Notes: a model not told the origin generated them from the letters alone. 64,000 nt of DNA from Nicoletella semolina (GCF_004345745.1 NZ_SLXJ01000001.1:1-64000); one strand, 5' to 3'; shown: positions 39,819 through 49,492, numbered from the stretch's first letter. Numbers and translations are program-made.

Positions 39819-40616
39819 ATGTCAGTATTATTAGACGTGCAAAATTTAAGCAAGATTTTTACCAATCGTTTAGGATTATTTCGTAAACAAACTTTTTACG
39901 CCGTGAAAAATGTTTCATTCAAACTAAATCACCAAGAAACCTTAGCGGTTATTGGAGCAAATGGGGCAGGAAAATCTACATTGGCTAAAATGCTAGTGGG
40001 CATTATTCCCCCTAGCGAAGGAGAAATATTTTTTAAAAATCAAAAGCTTACATTTGGTGATCATCATATCAGAACGAAAAAAATAAGAATGATGTTTCAA
40101 GATCCAAATGAAGCATTTAATCCCAATTTGAATATTGGACAAATTTTAGATTCATCTCTGAAACTGGCAACAGAAATGTCTGAAGAGGCACGCAACGAAC
40201 GTATTTTCAGCATTCTTAAATTAGTCGGAATGTATCCTGAACACGCACTCATTCCTATTCACGACACTTCGACCAGCCAAAAACAGCGAATTGCGCTTGC
40301 AAGAGCATTAATTTTAAACCCAGACATGATCATTATTGATGATACATTAAATACTCTAGATTTTTCACTCAAAAGCCAATTGACTAATTTAATGTTAAAT
40401 TTACAAGCTAGATTAGGCTTGTCTTATCTATATATCGGTCAGAATTTAGGACTAATTAAGCATATTGCAGACCAGTTAATCGTAATGGATCAAGGTGAGA
40501 TTGTGGAATATGGTCGAACAAAAGAGATCCTACTCAATCCACAACACCCCATCACTATTCGACTAATTAACAGCCACTTTGGTAAAAAATTAACTACTGA
40601 AGCGTGGGCGAGCTAA
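39819..40616 (+). CDS. sapF: SapF-like peptide transport ATP-binding protein, divergent motifs
   Basis: This ABC ATPase of 265 residues matches SapF of the Sap antimicrobial-peptide/heme uptake system (for example IRMMFQDPNEAFNPN, HFGKKLTTEAW at the C-terminus). Walker A is intact (GANGAGKST, residues 46-54). The signature LSGGQ is replaced by TSTSQ near residue 150; after Walker B (IIID) the catalytic Glu is Asp (DD, 174-175), and the H-loop His is Asn (Asn209). sapA-D are not nearby: it stands alone behind fbaA. It may have reduced ATPase activity or work with a partner ATPase such as SapD elsewhere. GAGGGAAAA precedes the ATG. Confidence 0.85.
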   Translation: MSVLLDVQNLSKIFTNRLGLFRKQTFYAVKNVSFKLNHQETLAVIGANGAGKSTLAKMLVGIIPPSEGEIFFKNQKLTFGDHHIRTKKIRMMFQDPNEAFNPNLNIGQILDSSLKLATEMSEEARNERIFSILKLVGMYPEHALIPIHDTSTSQKQRIALARALILNPDMIIIDDTLNTLDFSLKSQLTNLMLNLQARLGLSYLYIGQNLGLIKHIADQLIVMDQGEIVEYGRTKEILLNPQHPITIRLINSHFGKKLTTEAWAS

Positions 40617-40850
40617 CTTAAAAATTAATTTATCCTCAATCCTATAGACAGTTTATTTTTTGTAAATGAAAAACAAAGAAGTGTTCTAGTATAGCACATT
40701 GGAATTTTTGCGTATAAGGAGGGGCATTATTGTATGTTTTAAATTATATAAAATTCTATTTAAATATTGTTCGCCCACTAACTATTGATGATAAATCTAC
40801 TTAATAGTTAATTTATTACTCTGCTTTTTTTACCGAATTTTTATCAATAT
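40617..40850. other. Gene-free stretch between sapF and frr
   Basis: Within the roughly 306-bp gap I see no gene and no clear promoter. A GGAGGGG at about 40722-40728 is followed only by ATG TTT TAA. A small inverted repeat AACTATT / AATAGTT lies near 40790. The frr-proximal part holds the terminator at 40851-40892. Confidence 0.5.
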
Positions 40851-40892
40851 AAAACCCACCTAGTCTTTTGTTATGAATAAAGTGGGTTTATC
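40851..40892 (-). terminator. Terminator after frr
   Basis: On the minus strand AAACCCAC and GTGGGTTT form an 8-bp stem with a loop of about 20 bases, followed by TATATTG. It is moderate in strength. Confidence 0.55.
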
Positions 40893-40922
40893 ATTATTTA
40901 GAAATTAAGAATATACAGCTAT

Positions 40923-41480
40923 TTAGAAATCCATTAATTCTTTTTCTTTATCAGCTAATACTTCATCAACTTTTTTGATATAGAGATCCGTTAGTTTTTG
41001 AATCTCATCTTGTGCTTTACGCTCATCATTTTCGCTGATTTGTTTGTCTTTTTCTAACGCTTTAACCTTATCATTAGCATCACGGCGAACATTACGAATC
41101 GCTACTTTACCTTGTTCACCCTCAGCTTTAACAATTTTAATTAAATCACGGCGACGTTCTTCTGTAAGCGGAGGAAGTGGAACTCGAATCGTGGTGCCTG
41201 CTGAAGAGGGGTTTAAACCGAGATCAGAGGTTAAAATCGCTTTTTCAATTGCACCAATCAATGAGCGGTCAAATACACTCACTGCAAGTGTTCTTGCATC
41301 TTCTGCTACAACATTCGCAAGCTGGCGTAGTGGCGTAGCAGAACCGTAATAATCTACTTGAATGCCATCTAACAAACTAGGTTGTGCTCGCCCTGTACGG
41401 ATTTTTGAAATATGCCCTTTTAGTGATTCAAGGCTTTTCTCCATTCTTTCTTGAGCGTCTTTTTTAATATCATTAATCAT
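40923..41480 (-). CDS. frr: Ribosome recycling factor
   Basis: RRF releases ribosomes from mRNA after termination, with EF-G. The protein has 185 residues, exactly the usual length: an N-terminal helix with [23 protein letters not shown], domain II with [11 protein letters not shown], and the long C-terminal helices. AAAAGGATAACATA precedes ATG 41480, seven codons inside a longer open frame. Unlike in E. coli it is not next to pyrH or tsf. Confidence 0.96.
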   Translation of the reverse strand: MINDIKKDAQERMEKSLESLKGHISKIRTGRAQPSLLDGIQVDYYGSATPLRQLANVVAEDARTLAVSVFDRSLIGAIEKAILTSDLGLNPSSAGTTIRVPLPPLTEERRRDLIKIVKAEGEQGKVAIRNVRRDANDKVKALEKDKQISENDERKAQDEIQKLTDLYIKKVDEVLADKEKELMDF

Positions 41481-41626
41481 TATGTTATCCTTTTTAAACA
41501 ATTTTTAAGCAATAAAACAGAGAGAATTCTACCTAATTTCTGCTATTTTTCCTAGTGTTAAGTGTGATAGACTTTCGCCACAAAGAGCGGTCTATTTGAC
41601 CTAATTTTTTGCAAAAGGAGCAAAAT

Positions 41627-42208
41627 ATGTATCAACAACAAATTTTAGCAGAATTAACTGAAGCAGCGGATGTACTAAATGCTTTTATCAAAGACGAAAA
41701 AAATTTAGCCCTCATTCAACAAGCGGCTATCTTAATTGCAGACAGTTTTAAGCAAGGTCGCAAAGTTTTATCCTGTGGTAATGGCGGTTCACATTGCGAT
41801 GCGATGCACTTTGCTGAAGAACTCACTGGACGTTATCGTGAAAATCGCCCAGCCTACCCCGCTATTGCAATTTCAGATGTCAGCCATTTAAGCTGCGTGA
41901 GTAACGATTTTGGCTACGACTATGTTTTCTCTCGCTATATTGAAGGCGTTGGACAAAAAGGTGATGTACTATTTGGGATTTCAACCTCAGGTAATTCTAA
42001 AAATGTGTTGAATGCGATTGAAGCAGCAAAGAAAAAAGGAATGAGAGTTATTGCTCTCACAGGAAAAGACGGTGGACAAATGGCAGGTTTAGCCGATGTT
42101 GAAATTCGAGTACCGCATTTTCGCTATGCGGATAGAATTCAAGAAGTGCATATTAAAATCATTCATATTTTGATGATGTTAATTGAATTTGAAATGGCAA
42201 ATGTATAA
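41627..42208 (+). CDS. gmhA: Phosphoheptose isomerase
   Basis: This enzyme converts sedoheptulose 7-phosphate to D-glycero-manno-heptose 7-phosphate, the first step to ADP-heptose for lipopolysaccharide or lipooligosaccharide core. The 193-residue SIS-domain protein has [36 protein letters not shown], and [14 protein letters not shown] with the catalytic His. AAAAGGAGCAAA precedes ATG 41627. Its substrate is made by transketolase, also in the window. Confidence 0.96.
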   Translation: MYQQQILAELTEAADVLNAFIKDEKNLALIQQAAILIADSFKQGRKVLSCGNGGSHCDAMHFAEELTGRYRENRPAYPAIAISDVSHLSCVSNDFGYDYVFSRYIEGVGQKGDVLFGISTSGNSKNVLNAIEAAKKKGMRVIALTGKDGGQMAGLADVEIRVPHFRYADRIQEVHIKIIHILMMLIEFEMANV

Positions 42209-42218
42209 TACCGATTTT

Positions 42219-42244
42219 AAAAGGCGTTTATAAAAACGCCTTTT
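42219..42244 (+). terminator. Terminator after gmhA
   Basis: An 11-bp stem AAAAGGCGTTT / AAACGCCTTTT (42219-42229 and 42234-42244) with a 4-base loop. Its arms give T-runs in both directions, so it may also end the convergent DedA gene. Confidence 0.85.
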
Positions 42245-42278
42245 CATTATTAATTTCACTCTCTATCTCGGTAGCTTA

Positions 42279-42878
42279 CTATACTTTTTTCTTTTTACTC
42301 TGTTTCCATTTCCAAAATAATACCAGTCCAACCACCAGTAGAATGACCCAAACAATAATTTGCCCTTTTTGTACTTGCTGTTGCAACCAATCAAGATTTT
42401 TTGCACCATAGTAGCCCAAATAAACCCAAATTGGCACAGAAATAATGGCTGCAAAAAGATCAACCAACACAAATTGAGTAAATTTCACTCTCCGTGTAAT
42501 GCCAGAAACTAAATAAACCGCAGCACGCAACCCAGGTAAAAAACGGGCAATGAATAATAAACGATTGCCTTGTTTCTCAAATCTATCTTGGACAGCAGCA
42601 AGACGCTGTGGCGTGATGAGTTTACGAATAAGCGGAAATTGCAGAATTCTTTCCCCATAAATTCGACCAAGCCAGTACATTGTGCTATCGCCAACTAATA
42701 CGCCAATCATACTCACCACAAACATCGAATGTACATTGGTATAGCCTAATCCTGAAATCACGCCTCCCGAGACTAGCGTAATATCTTCAGGGATAGGTAA
42801 CCCAAAACCACACGCCAGTAATACAAGAAACACAGCCCAATAGCCATAACTACTGAAAAAATTGATTAAAAGTTCCAT
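42279..42878 (-). CDS. DedA family membrane protein
   Basis: This SNARE-associated/DedA-domain protein of 199 residues has about four membrane segments. Family motifs: GFGLPIPEDITLVSGG and RFLPGLRAAVYLVSG (the conserved R near the second re-entrant segment). DedA proteins act in undecaprenyl-phosphate or phospholipid flipping and membrane potential; which one applies here is unknown. The ATG overlaps the purR stop by one base (TAATG), so it is translated from the purR mRNA. The C-terminus is lysine-rich (KKKKV). Confidence 0.88.
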   Translation of the reverse strand: MELLINFFSSYGYWAVFLVLLACGFGLPIPEDITLVSGGVISGLGYTNVHSMFVVSMIGVLVGDSTMYWLGRIYGERILQFPLIRKLITPQRLAAVQDRFEKQGNRLLFIARFLPGLRAAVYLVSGITRRVKFTQFVLVDLFAAIISVPIWVYLGYYGAKNLDWLQQQVQKGQIIVWVILLVVGLVLFWKWKQSKKKKV

Positions 42879-43906
42879 TAACGTTGATTTTCCTTTTCTT
42901 GATTTAAATTTCGCACAGAATGACGCACAACCAGCTCTGGGTAAAACTCAAGAATTTTAGGTTTGTGTAGTACATCACGATGAATAATTCGATCAAACAA
43001 TACGCCCATTGCCATTTGTCCCAGTCTGATCTTAGATTGGTGTACTGTTGTCAGTGGCGGAGCATAAAAACGAGAACTGTGGATATTGTCGTAGCCAATC
43101 ACTGAAATATCGTGTGGAACAGAAAGCCCCTTTTCCGTAATGGCTGAAATTACCCCTAACGCAATCGCATCACAGGCACAAACAATCGCAGTAGGATAAG
43201 GTTTAGAACGAAGTAAGTCATTGGTACTTTCATACCCTCCTTCTGGCTCAAAATCATTTTCTTTAACCCATTCATCACGAACAGCAAGATTGGCGTCATT
43301 CATCGCTTTTACAAAGCCATCAAAACGAGCTTTCGCCGTTGTTTTAAACAAATCGCCCGCAATAATAGCGATATCTTGATGACCATTATCAATTAAATAA
43401 CGAGTAGCGAGATACCCCCCCTCAAAACTATGATCAATAATCCGATCATTTTTACTATCATTAGGTCCCCAATCCATCACTACCATCGGAATATTCGTGC
43501 CATTAAAAAGTGCCAGAGAATTTTCAGTATATTCCGAACACATTACCAAAATACCATCAACTCGTTTTTTAACGAGCATATCCAGGTGATTTTGAATTTT
43601 CTCACACTCATTTTGCGTATTACATAAAAACAATGAATAGCCGTAGCGATAACAATATTCTTCAACTGCCAAGACAATTTCAGCAAAATAGGGGGCTTCA
43701 CTCGTGGTAATAATCATACCGATGGATTTGGTCGTATTGACTTTCAAACTTCGTGCCACGGCACTTGGGGAATAATTTAGAGTAGACACAGCGTCCCATA
43801 CCGCTTTCCTTGTCTCTTCGGCAACAAAACGAGTTTTATTGATAACGTGTGAAACCGTTGTTGTAGAGACACCTGCTAATTTAGCAACATCTTTTATCGT
43901 AGCCAT
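42878..43906 (-). CDS. purR: Purine repressor PurR (LacI family)
   Basis: This repressor binds DNA with hypoxanthine or guanine and controls purine synthesis genes. It has 342 residues: an N-terminal helix-turn-helix [22 protein letters not shown], hinge helix [10 protein letters not shown], and a periplasmic-binding-like ligand domain. GGTGAGGAAAC precedes ATG 43906 (a TTG one codon upstream is less likely). A good PUR box precedes purM at 49315-49330. The downstream dedA gene is coupled. Confidence 0.95.
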   Translation of the reverse strand: MATIKDVAKLAGVSTTTVSHVINKTRFVAEETRKAVWDAVSTLNYSPSAVARSLKVNTTKSIGMIITTSEAPYFAEIVLAVEEYCYRYGYSLFLCNTQNECEKIQNHLDMLVKKRVDGILVMCSEYTENSLALFNGTNIPMVVMDWGPNDSKNDRIIDHSFEGGYLATRYLIDNGHQDIAIIAGDLFKTTAKARFDGFVKAMNDANLAVRDEWVKENDFEPEGGYESTNDLLRSKPYPTAIVCACDAIALGVISAITEKGLSVPHDISVIGYDNIHSSRFYAPPLTTVHQSKIRLGQMAMGVLFDRIIHRDVLHKPKILEFYPELVVRHSVRNLNQEKENQR

Positions 43907-44066
43907 CAAGTTTCCTCACCATAAGAACCTGCCACATTATAGCCAGTTTTACAAAATATCTAAACAAAATAACCGCTTGCATTGCATTTTTAGCCAATAG
44001 GCTTAGAATAGCCATATCTTTATGTTTAATATTTATTACTATTTTAATTTCAACAAGGAGTAAAAT

Positions 44067-44147
44067 ATGGGTACATTTGGTTATGCAATGATAACTGTGG
44101 TTGCCTCACTCGGAATGATTGTACTTTTTGCATACAATATTTTCTAA
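44067..44147 (+). CDS. YnhF-like 26-residue membrane peptide
   Basis: This short gene encodes MGTFGYAMITVVASLGMIVLFAYNIF. A strong AAGGAG lies 8 bases ahead of the ATG, the peptide is one hydrophobic segment, and a terminator follows. It lies divergently next to purR, where E. coli has the small membrane protein gene ynhF; the peptides are similar in size and character though not clearly in sequence. The function is unknown. Confidence 0.72.
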   Translation: MGTFGYAMITVVASLGMIVLFAYNIF

Positions 44148-44164
44148 TTTATTTTTATGTTATT

Positions 44165-44190
44165 AAGGCACATTTTTGTGCCTTTCTTTT
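44165..44190 (+). terminator. Terminator after the small membrane peptide gene
   Basis: Stem AAGGCACA / TGTGCCTT (44165-44172 and 44177-44184) with a 4-base loop is followed by TCTTTTTT. This supports a short monocistronic transcript of about 150 nt. Confidence 0.88.
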
Positions 44191-44226
44191 TTCACTTTTT
44201 ATTGTTTTCTGCCAACACCTAAAGCT

Positions 44227-46248
44227 ATGTCTAAACTTACTTTCGCCTCACTGGATTTTAATGCAACACAAACGCCAGTTTCCACAGCCTTTGATGACAT
44301 TTATTTTTCTACTCAAGATGGCTTAGCGGAAAGCGAATATGTCTTTTTACAAGGCAATAATCTTTGGCAAAAATGGCAACATCATTCCACTTCACATTTT
44401 GTCATCGCTGAAACAGGATTTGGTACGGGACTCAACTTTTTTACCGTCGCACAACATTTTCAGCAGTTTCGCCAAGAGAACCCCAACCATACATTAAAAC
44501 GACTTTATTTTATCTCTTTTGAAAAATATCCTCTCAATACTGAGCAGCTAAAGCAAGTTCATACTTATTTTCCGCAATTTGCAAAATTTGTCGAAAAACT
44601 CACCGCTCACTGGCGTCCATTGCAAACAGGTTGTCAGCGTTATCATTTTGATCAAATTTACCTTGATGTGTGGTTTGGCGATTTAAGCGAAAATTTACCG
44701 CAATTAGGCGATCATTATCGAAATAGCATAGATTGCTGGTTCTTAGATGGTTTCTCGCCTGACAAAAATCCTGAAATGTGGCAAGACAATCTTTATCGGC
44801 AAATGTTTCGCCTCTCCAAATCTGGAGGTAGCTTTGCGACATTTACTGCTGCAAGCCGTGTACGAAAAGGGTTACAAGCGGTCGGATTTACGGTTAAAAA
44901 ATGCAAAGGTTTTGGTAAAAAACGAGAAATGCTACAGGGCGAAAAACCTGTTGATGCACGAATAGCCGAAGCAAATGCCCCTTATTTTTTGCCCGATTGT
45001 GCTTACAAGCACCATCACAAACATGACGATATTGCGATTGTTGGCGGTGGCGTGGCTAGCGTTTATGTAGCGTGGTCATTATTGATGCGAGGCAAGAAAG
45101 TAACCCTTTATTGCCAAGATGGGCAGCTTGCACAAAATGCCTCTGGCAATGCACAAGGTGCAATTTATCCACAACTGAGCGATGATGATGAGCGAAATAT
45201 ACGCTTTTATGTACACGCCGCAGATTATGCTCTACAACGCATAACAGACCTTACACAAGCGGTCGATATTGAGCATAATTTTGCAGGTGTTGCTCTCTCT
45301 GCCTACAATGAAAAAACGGCAAAGAAGTTGGATAAAATCGCTCAACAAAGCTGGCACCCTAATTTATTTCAACGCTGCAATGCAACAGAGCTAAGTCAAA
45401 AAATTGGACTGCCTGTTGAAAAAGGTGGCGCATTTATCGGATTAGGCGGCTGGCTATCTCCTAAACAGTTGGTAGAAAATGGATTAACCTACCTTGAAAC
45501 ATTAGGCTTAACGATCGTTAAAAATCACCAAGTCGCTGATATCCATTTCCGCAATCATCAATGGCAGTGGCAACACAAAGGAAAAACATTTGCACACGAC
45601 ATACTCATTTTAGCCAATGGGTATCAACTTAAGGCATTCCCACAAGCTGAAGGTATTCCACTTTATCCTGTGCGAGGACAAGTCAGCCAAATCACCACAA
45701 CAGAACAGTTACAACACCTACGCTGTGTTGTTTGTTATGACGGCTATATCACGCCTGTTTCTGCTTCAAATACACACTGTATAGGAGCAAGCCACATTCG
45801 AGATAATACCGAAACGGATATTCGCCTTGAAGAACATCAGCAAAATATTGCAAAATTACAGCAAAATATCACTGCTTGTCCGATGGATAAAAGCTGGACG
45901 GCAGAATTAGAACAGCAGCATTTTCAGTCAAAAGTCGGTATTCGTGCAGCCTTGCGTGATCGCCTGCCAATGGTCGGAGTAATGCCAAATTCTACAGCAC
46001 AAAAACAACAATATGCGAATCTTTACAACCAACGCCGCCGACAAGAACCCATCGCTCAAGCACACTCCTTTGAGCAGCTCTATTTAATTGCAGGACTAGG
46101 CTCTAGAGGGCTGACAACTGCACCATTATTAGGCGAAATACTGGCTGCTCAGATCTGTGGTGAACCCATTCCACTTAGCGAAGATATTTTGCACGCACTT
46201 AGCCCAAACCGTACTTGGATTCGCCAATTATTAAAAGGACGACAATGA
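44227..46248 (+). CDS. mnmC: Bifunctional tRNA (mnm5s2U34) modification enzyme MnmC
   Basis: The product completes mnm5s2U at the tRNA wobble position. It has 673 residues: an N-terminal SAM-dependent methyltransferase (ETGFGTGLNFF; WFLDGFSPDKNPEMW) and a C-terminal FAD-dependent oxidoreductase (IAIVGGGVASVYVAWSLL; ASGNAQGAIYPQLS; IAGLGSRGLTTAPLLGEI). ATG 44227 gives MSKLTFASLDF; the longer open frame from a GTG at 44176 overlaps the upstream terminator. The ribosome binding site is weak. Its stop overlaps the start of the next gene. Confidence 0.95.
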   Translation: MSKLTFASLDFNATQTPVSTAFDDIYFSTQDGLAESEYVFLQGNNLWQKWQHHSTSHFVIAETGFGTGLNFFTVAQHFQQFRQENPNHTLKRLYFISFEKYPLNTEQLKQVHTYFPQFAKFVEKLTAHWRPLQTGCQRYHFDQIYLDVWFGDLSENLPQLGDHYRNSIDCWFLDGFSPDKNPEMWQDNLYRQMFRLSKSGGSFATFTAASRVRKGLQAVGFTVKKCKGFGKKREMLQGEKPVDARIAEANAPYFLPDCAYKHHHKHDDIAIVGGGVASVYVAWSLLMRGKKVTLYCQDGQLAQNASGNAQGAIYPQLSDDDERNIRFYVHAADYALQRITDLTQAVDIEHNFAGVALSAYNEKTAKKLDKIAQQSWHPNLFQRCNATELSQKIGLPVEKGGAFIGLGGWLSPKQLVENGLTYLETLGLTIVKNHQVADIHFRNHQWQWQHKGKTFAHDILILANGYQLKAFPQAEGIPLYPVRGQVSQITTTEQLQHLRCVVCYDGYITPVSASNTHCIGASHIRDNTETDIRLEEHQQNIAKLQQNITACPMDKSWTAELEQQHFQSKVGIRAALRDRLPMVGVMPNSTAQKQQYANLYNQRRRQEPIAQAHSFEQLYLIAGLGSRGLTTAPLLGEILAAQICGEPIPLSEDILHALSPNRTWIRQLLKGRQ

Positions 46249-47066
46249 TTTACGATTTACACAGCCACAGCACTGCCTCTGATGGTATTCTCACACCTAC
46301 TGAATTAGTACAGCGTGCCGTTGAACACAATGTGTCAATGTTAGCGATTACCGATCACGACACAATTGCAGGCGTTGCAGAAGCAAAATTTGCTGCCAAC
46401 CGCTTACCTATTGAGCTAATTTCAGGGGTAGAAATTTCCATTTTGTGGCAAGGGAAAAGTATTCATTTGGCCGCATTAAATGTGAATGAGCAAAGTGAGC
46501 CACTGCTTGAATTATTAGCACATCAAGCCAACCTTCGCCAAGATAGAGCGGTAAAAATTGGAGAAAAATTAGCAAAAGCAGGCATACCTAACGCCTACGA
46601 AGGTGCAAAAAATCTTGCGAGTGGCGAAGTTACTCGAGCTCATTACGGACGTTTTTTGGTTGCCAATGGCTATGTTCGTAATGATGAACACGCATTTAAA
46701 CGTTATTTGGGCGTGGGCAAAACGGCCTATGTGAAACCGATTTGGTGTAACCTTGAGCAGGCAATTCGAGCAACACATTTAGCGGGTGGGCTAATTTGCA
46801 TTGCTCACCCTCTACGTTATAAATTAACTGCTAAATGGGTTCGTCGTTTAATTGTTGATTTTAAACAAGCAGGAGGTGATGGCATTGAAGTTTCAGGTTG
46901 CACGCAAACGCTTGACCAACGTCAGCTATTGGCTCGCTGGGCGACTGAATTCGATCTGCTCGCCTCTGTGGGATCAGATTTTCATTATCCCTCTGGCTGG
47001 ATTGAACTGGGCAAAAATTTACAATTGCCCACAACCTGCAAGCCAATTTGGGAAAAATTTAAATAA
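46245..47066 (+). CDS. rnm: PHP-domain 5'-3' exoribonuclease (RNase AM, YciV/TrpH family)
   Basis: This PHP phosphoesterase of 273 residues has metal-binding motifs DLHSHSTASDG, ITDHDTIAG, GVEIS, CIAHPLRY and SDFHYPS. The E. coli homologue (RnmA, formerly YciV/TrpH) removes 5' nucleotides from RNA, including 5' ends of rRNAs, and pAp. The ATG overlaps the mnmC stop (ATGA), with AAAGGACG ahead, so the two are translationally coupled. Confidence 0.92.
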   Translation: MIYDLHSHSTASDGILTPTELVQRAVEHNVSMLAITDHDTIAGVAEAKFAANRLPIELISGVEISILWQGKSIHLAALNVNEQSEPLLELLAHQANLRQDRAVKIGEKLAKAGIPNAYEGAKNLASGEVTRAHYGRFLVANGYVRNDEHAFKRYLGVGKTAYVKPIWCNLEQAIRATHLAGGLICIAHPLRYKLTAKWVRRLIVDFKQAGGDGIEVSGCTQTLDQRQLLARWATEFDLLASVGSDFHYPSGWIELGKNLQLPTTCKPIWEKFK

Positions 47067-47132
47067 TAAAGCAATATCGCTTTGTTTCCTCAATAAAGAA
47101 AGAGGCGTATACAACGTCCTCTTAAATGTTCT

Positions 47133-47325
47133 CTATAATTTATCGTCAAAGCACTTTGCTTTATAAGTTGGGTGCATTAAATTTTCAACCGATAAAATAT
47201 CCTCAAGTTGTGCGTTTGTGAGTAACCCTTTTTCTAGTACCACTTCACGCACTTACCTGTTTCTACATAAATTTTGCTGATTATATCACCATTACCCGCT
47301 GAGTTAGTTACTGCACTGAAAGCTA
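47133..47325 (-). pseudogene. aspA: aspA remnant (aspartate ammonia-lyase C-terminus)
   Basis: On the minus strand [14 protein letters not shown] is followed, after a frameshift at the next codon, by [20 protein letters not shown] and [19 protein letters not shown], ending in TAG at 47133. This matches the C-terminal 55 or so residues of aspartate ammonia-lyase (E. coli: GDIVGKICAETGKSVREVV, then SVQNLMHPAYKAKRY). The rest of the gene (over 400 residues) is missing, and upstream of it lies unrecognised sequence up to purN. Confidence 0.85.
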
Positions 47326-47408
47326 GCAAAAACAGATGCAGACATTGCTAAGGCGGATATGTTAGTGTAGACTTTCTCATAAAAAATGAAATTTCTATAA
47401 CATTTATT

Positions 47409-48065
47409 CTACTCTTCTACAGCGTATCCTTGTGGCGGTAACAATTGATTATCCAAGTACGCCTTTCCTTGATTTAAACACAAACGATCATCGCAAAACC
47501 ACTGAATCACCAGTGGATAACAGCGATGTTCCTGCTCATAGACTCGCTCAATAACATCATCAATTTGATCATCAGGGTAAATTGGTACTTTAGCTTGTAG
47601 CACAATTGCCCCACCATCAACCTGCTCATTAACAAAATGAATGCTCATTCCGTGTTCACGCTCACCTGCTGCCATAGCTCGTGCGTGCGTATTAAGCCCA
47701 GCATACTTTGGAAGCAACGAAGGGTGAATATTGAGAATTTTCCCATCAAAGCGTTGAGTGAAGGCTGTCGTGAGAACTTTCATATAGCCTGCAAGCACAA
47801 TTAAATCTGCATTTAATGCTTCAATTTGATTGACTATCGCCTTATCCATATCCGCATTGCTGTTAAAATTTTCACGCTCAAAAACAAAAGTCGGAATCCC
47901 TGCTTGCTCTGCACGAACCAGTCCATAAGCTGCCTTTTTATTCGAAATTACGCCACACACTTTACCTCTAATGTAACCTGCTTGCTGTGCGTCTAGAATT
48001 TTCTGTAAATTACTGCCATTCCCTGAAATCATTACGACAATATTTTTCACACCGTTACTTTTCAC
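47409..48065 (-). CDS. purN: Phosphoribosylglycinamide formyltransferase
   Basis: This enzyme formylates GAR with 10-formyltetrahydrofolate in purine synthesis. It has 218 residues; motifs are VVMISGNGSNLQ near the N-terminus, AGYMKVLTTAF, the catalytic KILNIHPSLLPKYAGLNTH and EREHGMSIHFVNEQVDGG with the catalytic Asp. The start is GTG at 48065, preceded by GGAGAAGTC. It lies downstream of purM, separated by a terminator hairpin. Confidence 0.95.
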   Translation of the reverse strand: MKSNGVKNIVVMISGNGSNLQKILDAQQAGYIRGKVCGVISNKKAAYGLVRAEQAGIPTFVFERENFNSNADMDKAIVNQIEALNADLIVLAGYMKVLTTAFTQRFDGKILNIHPSLLPKYAGLNTHARAMAAGEREHGMSIHFVNEQVDGGAIVLQAKVPIYPDDQIDDVIERVYEQEHRCYPLVIQWFCDDRLCLNQGKAYLDNQLLPPQGYAVEE

Positions 48066-48157
48066 ACGACTTCTCCAAGATTATTTGCTCCCTCAAGATT
48101 ATTACGCCTAAGGTAATTTAAATGTAGCAAGAATAATTAACATCACCGTAAAAAATC

Positions 48158-48175
48158 GGCGAGCTTTCGCTCGCC
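48158..48175 (-). terminator. Terminator-like hairpin between purM and purN
   Basis: On the minus strand GGCGAGC-GAAA-GCTCGCC (48175-48158) is followed by GATTTTTT. Strong stem, stable GAAA loop and T-run argue for at least partial termination after purM. Confidence 0.85.
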
Positions 48176-48236
48176 ATTATTCATCTAACACTTGGCTTGA
48201 TTTTAGCCTTACAAGCGGTCAATTTTTGTTAAAAAT

Positions 48237-49268
48237 TTACATAATTTCAACTTGCTCGTCTTGTTCATCACGATGTGCAATTTTACCAATTACCCACGCA
48301 TTTTCCCCCATTTGTTTCAACAATGCCAAAGCAGTTTCCACATCATTTTCAGGCAAAGCAATCACCATACCCACACCACAGTTAAAGGTACGATACATTT
48401 CATAACGGCTAATATTCCCTTTTTCTTGTAACCACTTAAATATCGGCGCCCACGCCCAACTAGCTTCATCAATCACCGCTTTAACATTTTTGGGCAACAC
48501 TCTTGGAATATTTTCCCAAAAACCACCGCCTGTTAGATGTGAAATAGCGTGTACATCAACCTGCTTAATCAGCTGCAGCACCGATTTTACATAAATCTTT
48601 GTTGGTGCTAATAAATGTTCACTTAGAGGCTTTCCTTCAAGAAGATCATCAGGATTTGCCCCACTTACCTCTAATACTTTACGAATTAGTGAATAGCCAT
48701 TTGAATGTGCACCACTTGAACCTAATGCAATCAAGGTATCGCCTACTTTTACGCTTGAGCCATCAATAATATCTGCTTTTTCCACAACACCCACACAAAA
48801 ACCAGCTAAGTCGTAATCACCAGCGTGATACATACCTGGCATTTCAGCGGTTTCCCCTCCAACTAATGCACAGCCTGATTGCTCACAACCATTTGCAATC
48901 CCTTTAATCACGGAACTGGCGACATCAACATCTAATTTACCTGTTGCATAATAATCAAGAAAAAATAGCGGTTCAGCACCTTGAACAACCAAATCGTTTA
49001 CACACATCGCTACCAAGTCAATGCCAATGGTATCGTGTTTATTTAAATCAATCGCTAAACGTAATTTAGTACCAACGCCATCAGTACCTGATACTAGAAC
49101 TGGCTCTCTATACTTAGTTGGTAAAGCACACAATGCCCCAAATCCGCCTAATCCTCCCATCACTTCTGGACGGCGAGTACGCTTAACATCGCCTTTAATA
49201 CGTTCAACTAACTCATTACCTGCGTGAATATCCACGCCTGCATCTTTATAACTTAACTGTGTACTCAC
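48237..49268 (-). CDS. purM: Phosphoribosylformylglycinamidine cyclo-ligase (AIR synthetase)
   Basis: This enzyme closes the imidazole ring in purine synthesis, giving AIR. It has 343 residues. Motifs: [58 protein letters not shown] and [12 protein letters not shown]. The start is GTG (49266-49268) preceded by GGGGAT. It is probably repressed by PurR through the PUR box about 50 bp upstream. Confidence 0.96.
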   Translation of the reverse strand: MSTQLSYKDAGVDIHAGNELVERIKGDVKRTRRPEVMGGLGGFGALCALPTKYREPVLVSGTDGVGTKLRLAIDLNKHDTIGIDLVAMCVNDLVVQGAEPLFFLDYYATGKLDVDVASSVIKGIANGCEQSGCALVGGETAEMPGMYHAGDYDLAGFCVGVVEKADIIDGSSVKVGDTLIALGSSGAHSNGYSLIRKVLEVSGANPDDLLEGKPLSEHLLAPTKIYVKSVLQLIKQVDVHAISHLTGGGFWENIPRVLPKNVKAVIDEASWAWAPIFKWLQEKGNISRYEMYRTFNCGVGMVIALPENDVETALALLKQMGENAWVIGKIAHRDEQDEQVEIM

Positions 49269-49314
49269 AATAAATCCCCAATTAATAAGATAATTTCGCC
49301 CAATTATAGCACTA

Positions 49315-49330
49315 GAGCAATCGTTTGCGG
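49315..49330 (-). promoter_or_regulatory. PUR box upstream of purM
   Basis: GAGCAATCGTTTGCGG matches the PurR operator consensus ACGCAAACGTTTGCGT at the central GCAA-CG-TTTGCG positions. It lies about 47-62 bp ahead of the purM start, where a repressor could cover the promoter. PurR itself is encoded at 42878-43906. Confidence 0.75.
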
Positions 49331-49492
49331 TAAAAAATTAAAAACCAATCTTATAAATCCCAAACTGTAAAAATTTATCTAAAACTTAGAAAATCTATTT
49401 GCCAAATAGAAGCACATCTGCTATTTATACGCCCTTTTGATGTTTAGAAAGACACCTTAAATTTATTAGGGAACAACAAATAGGAGTGATTT

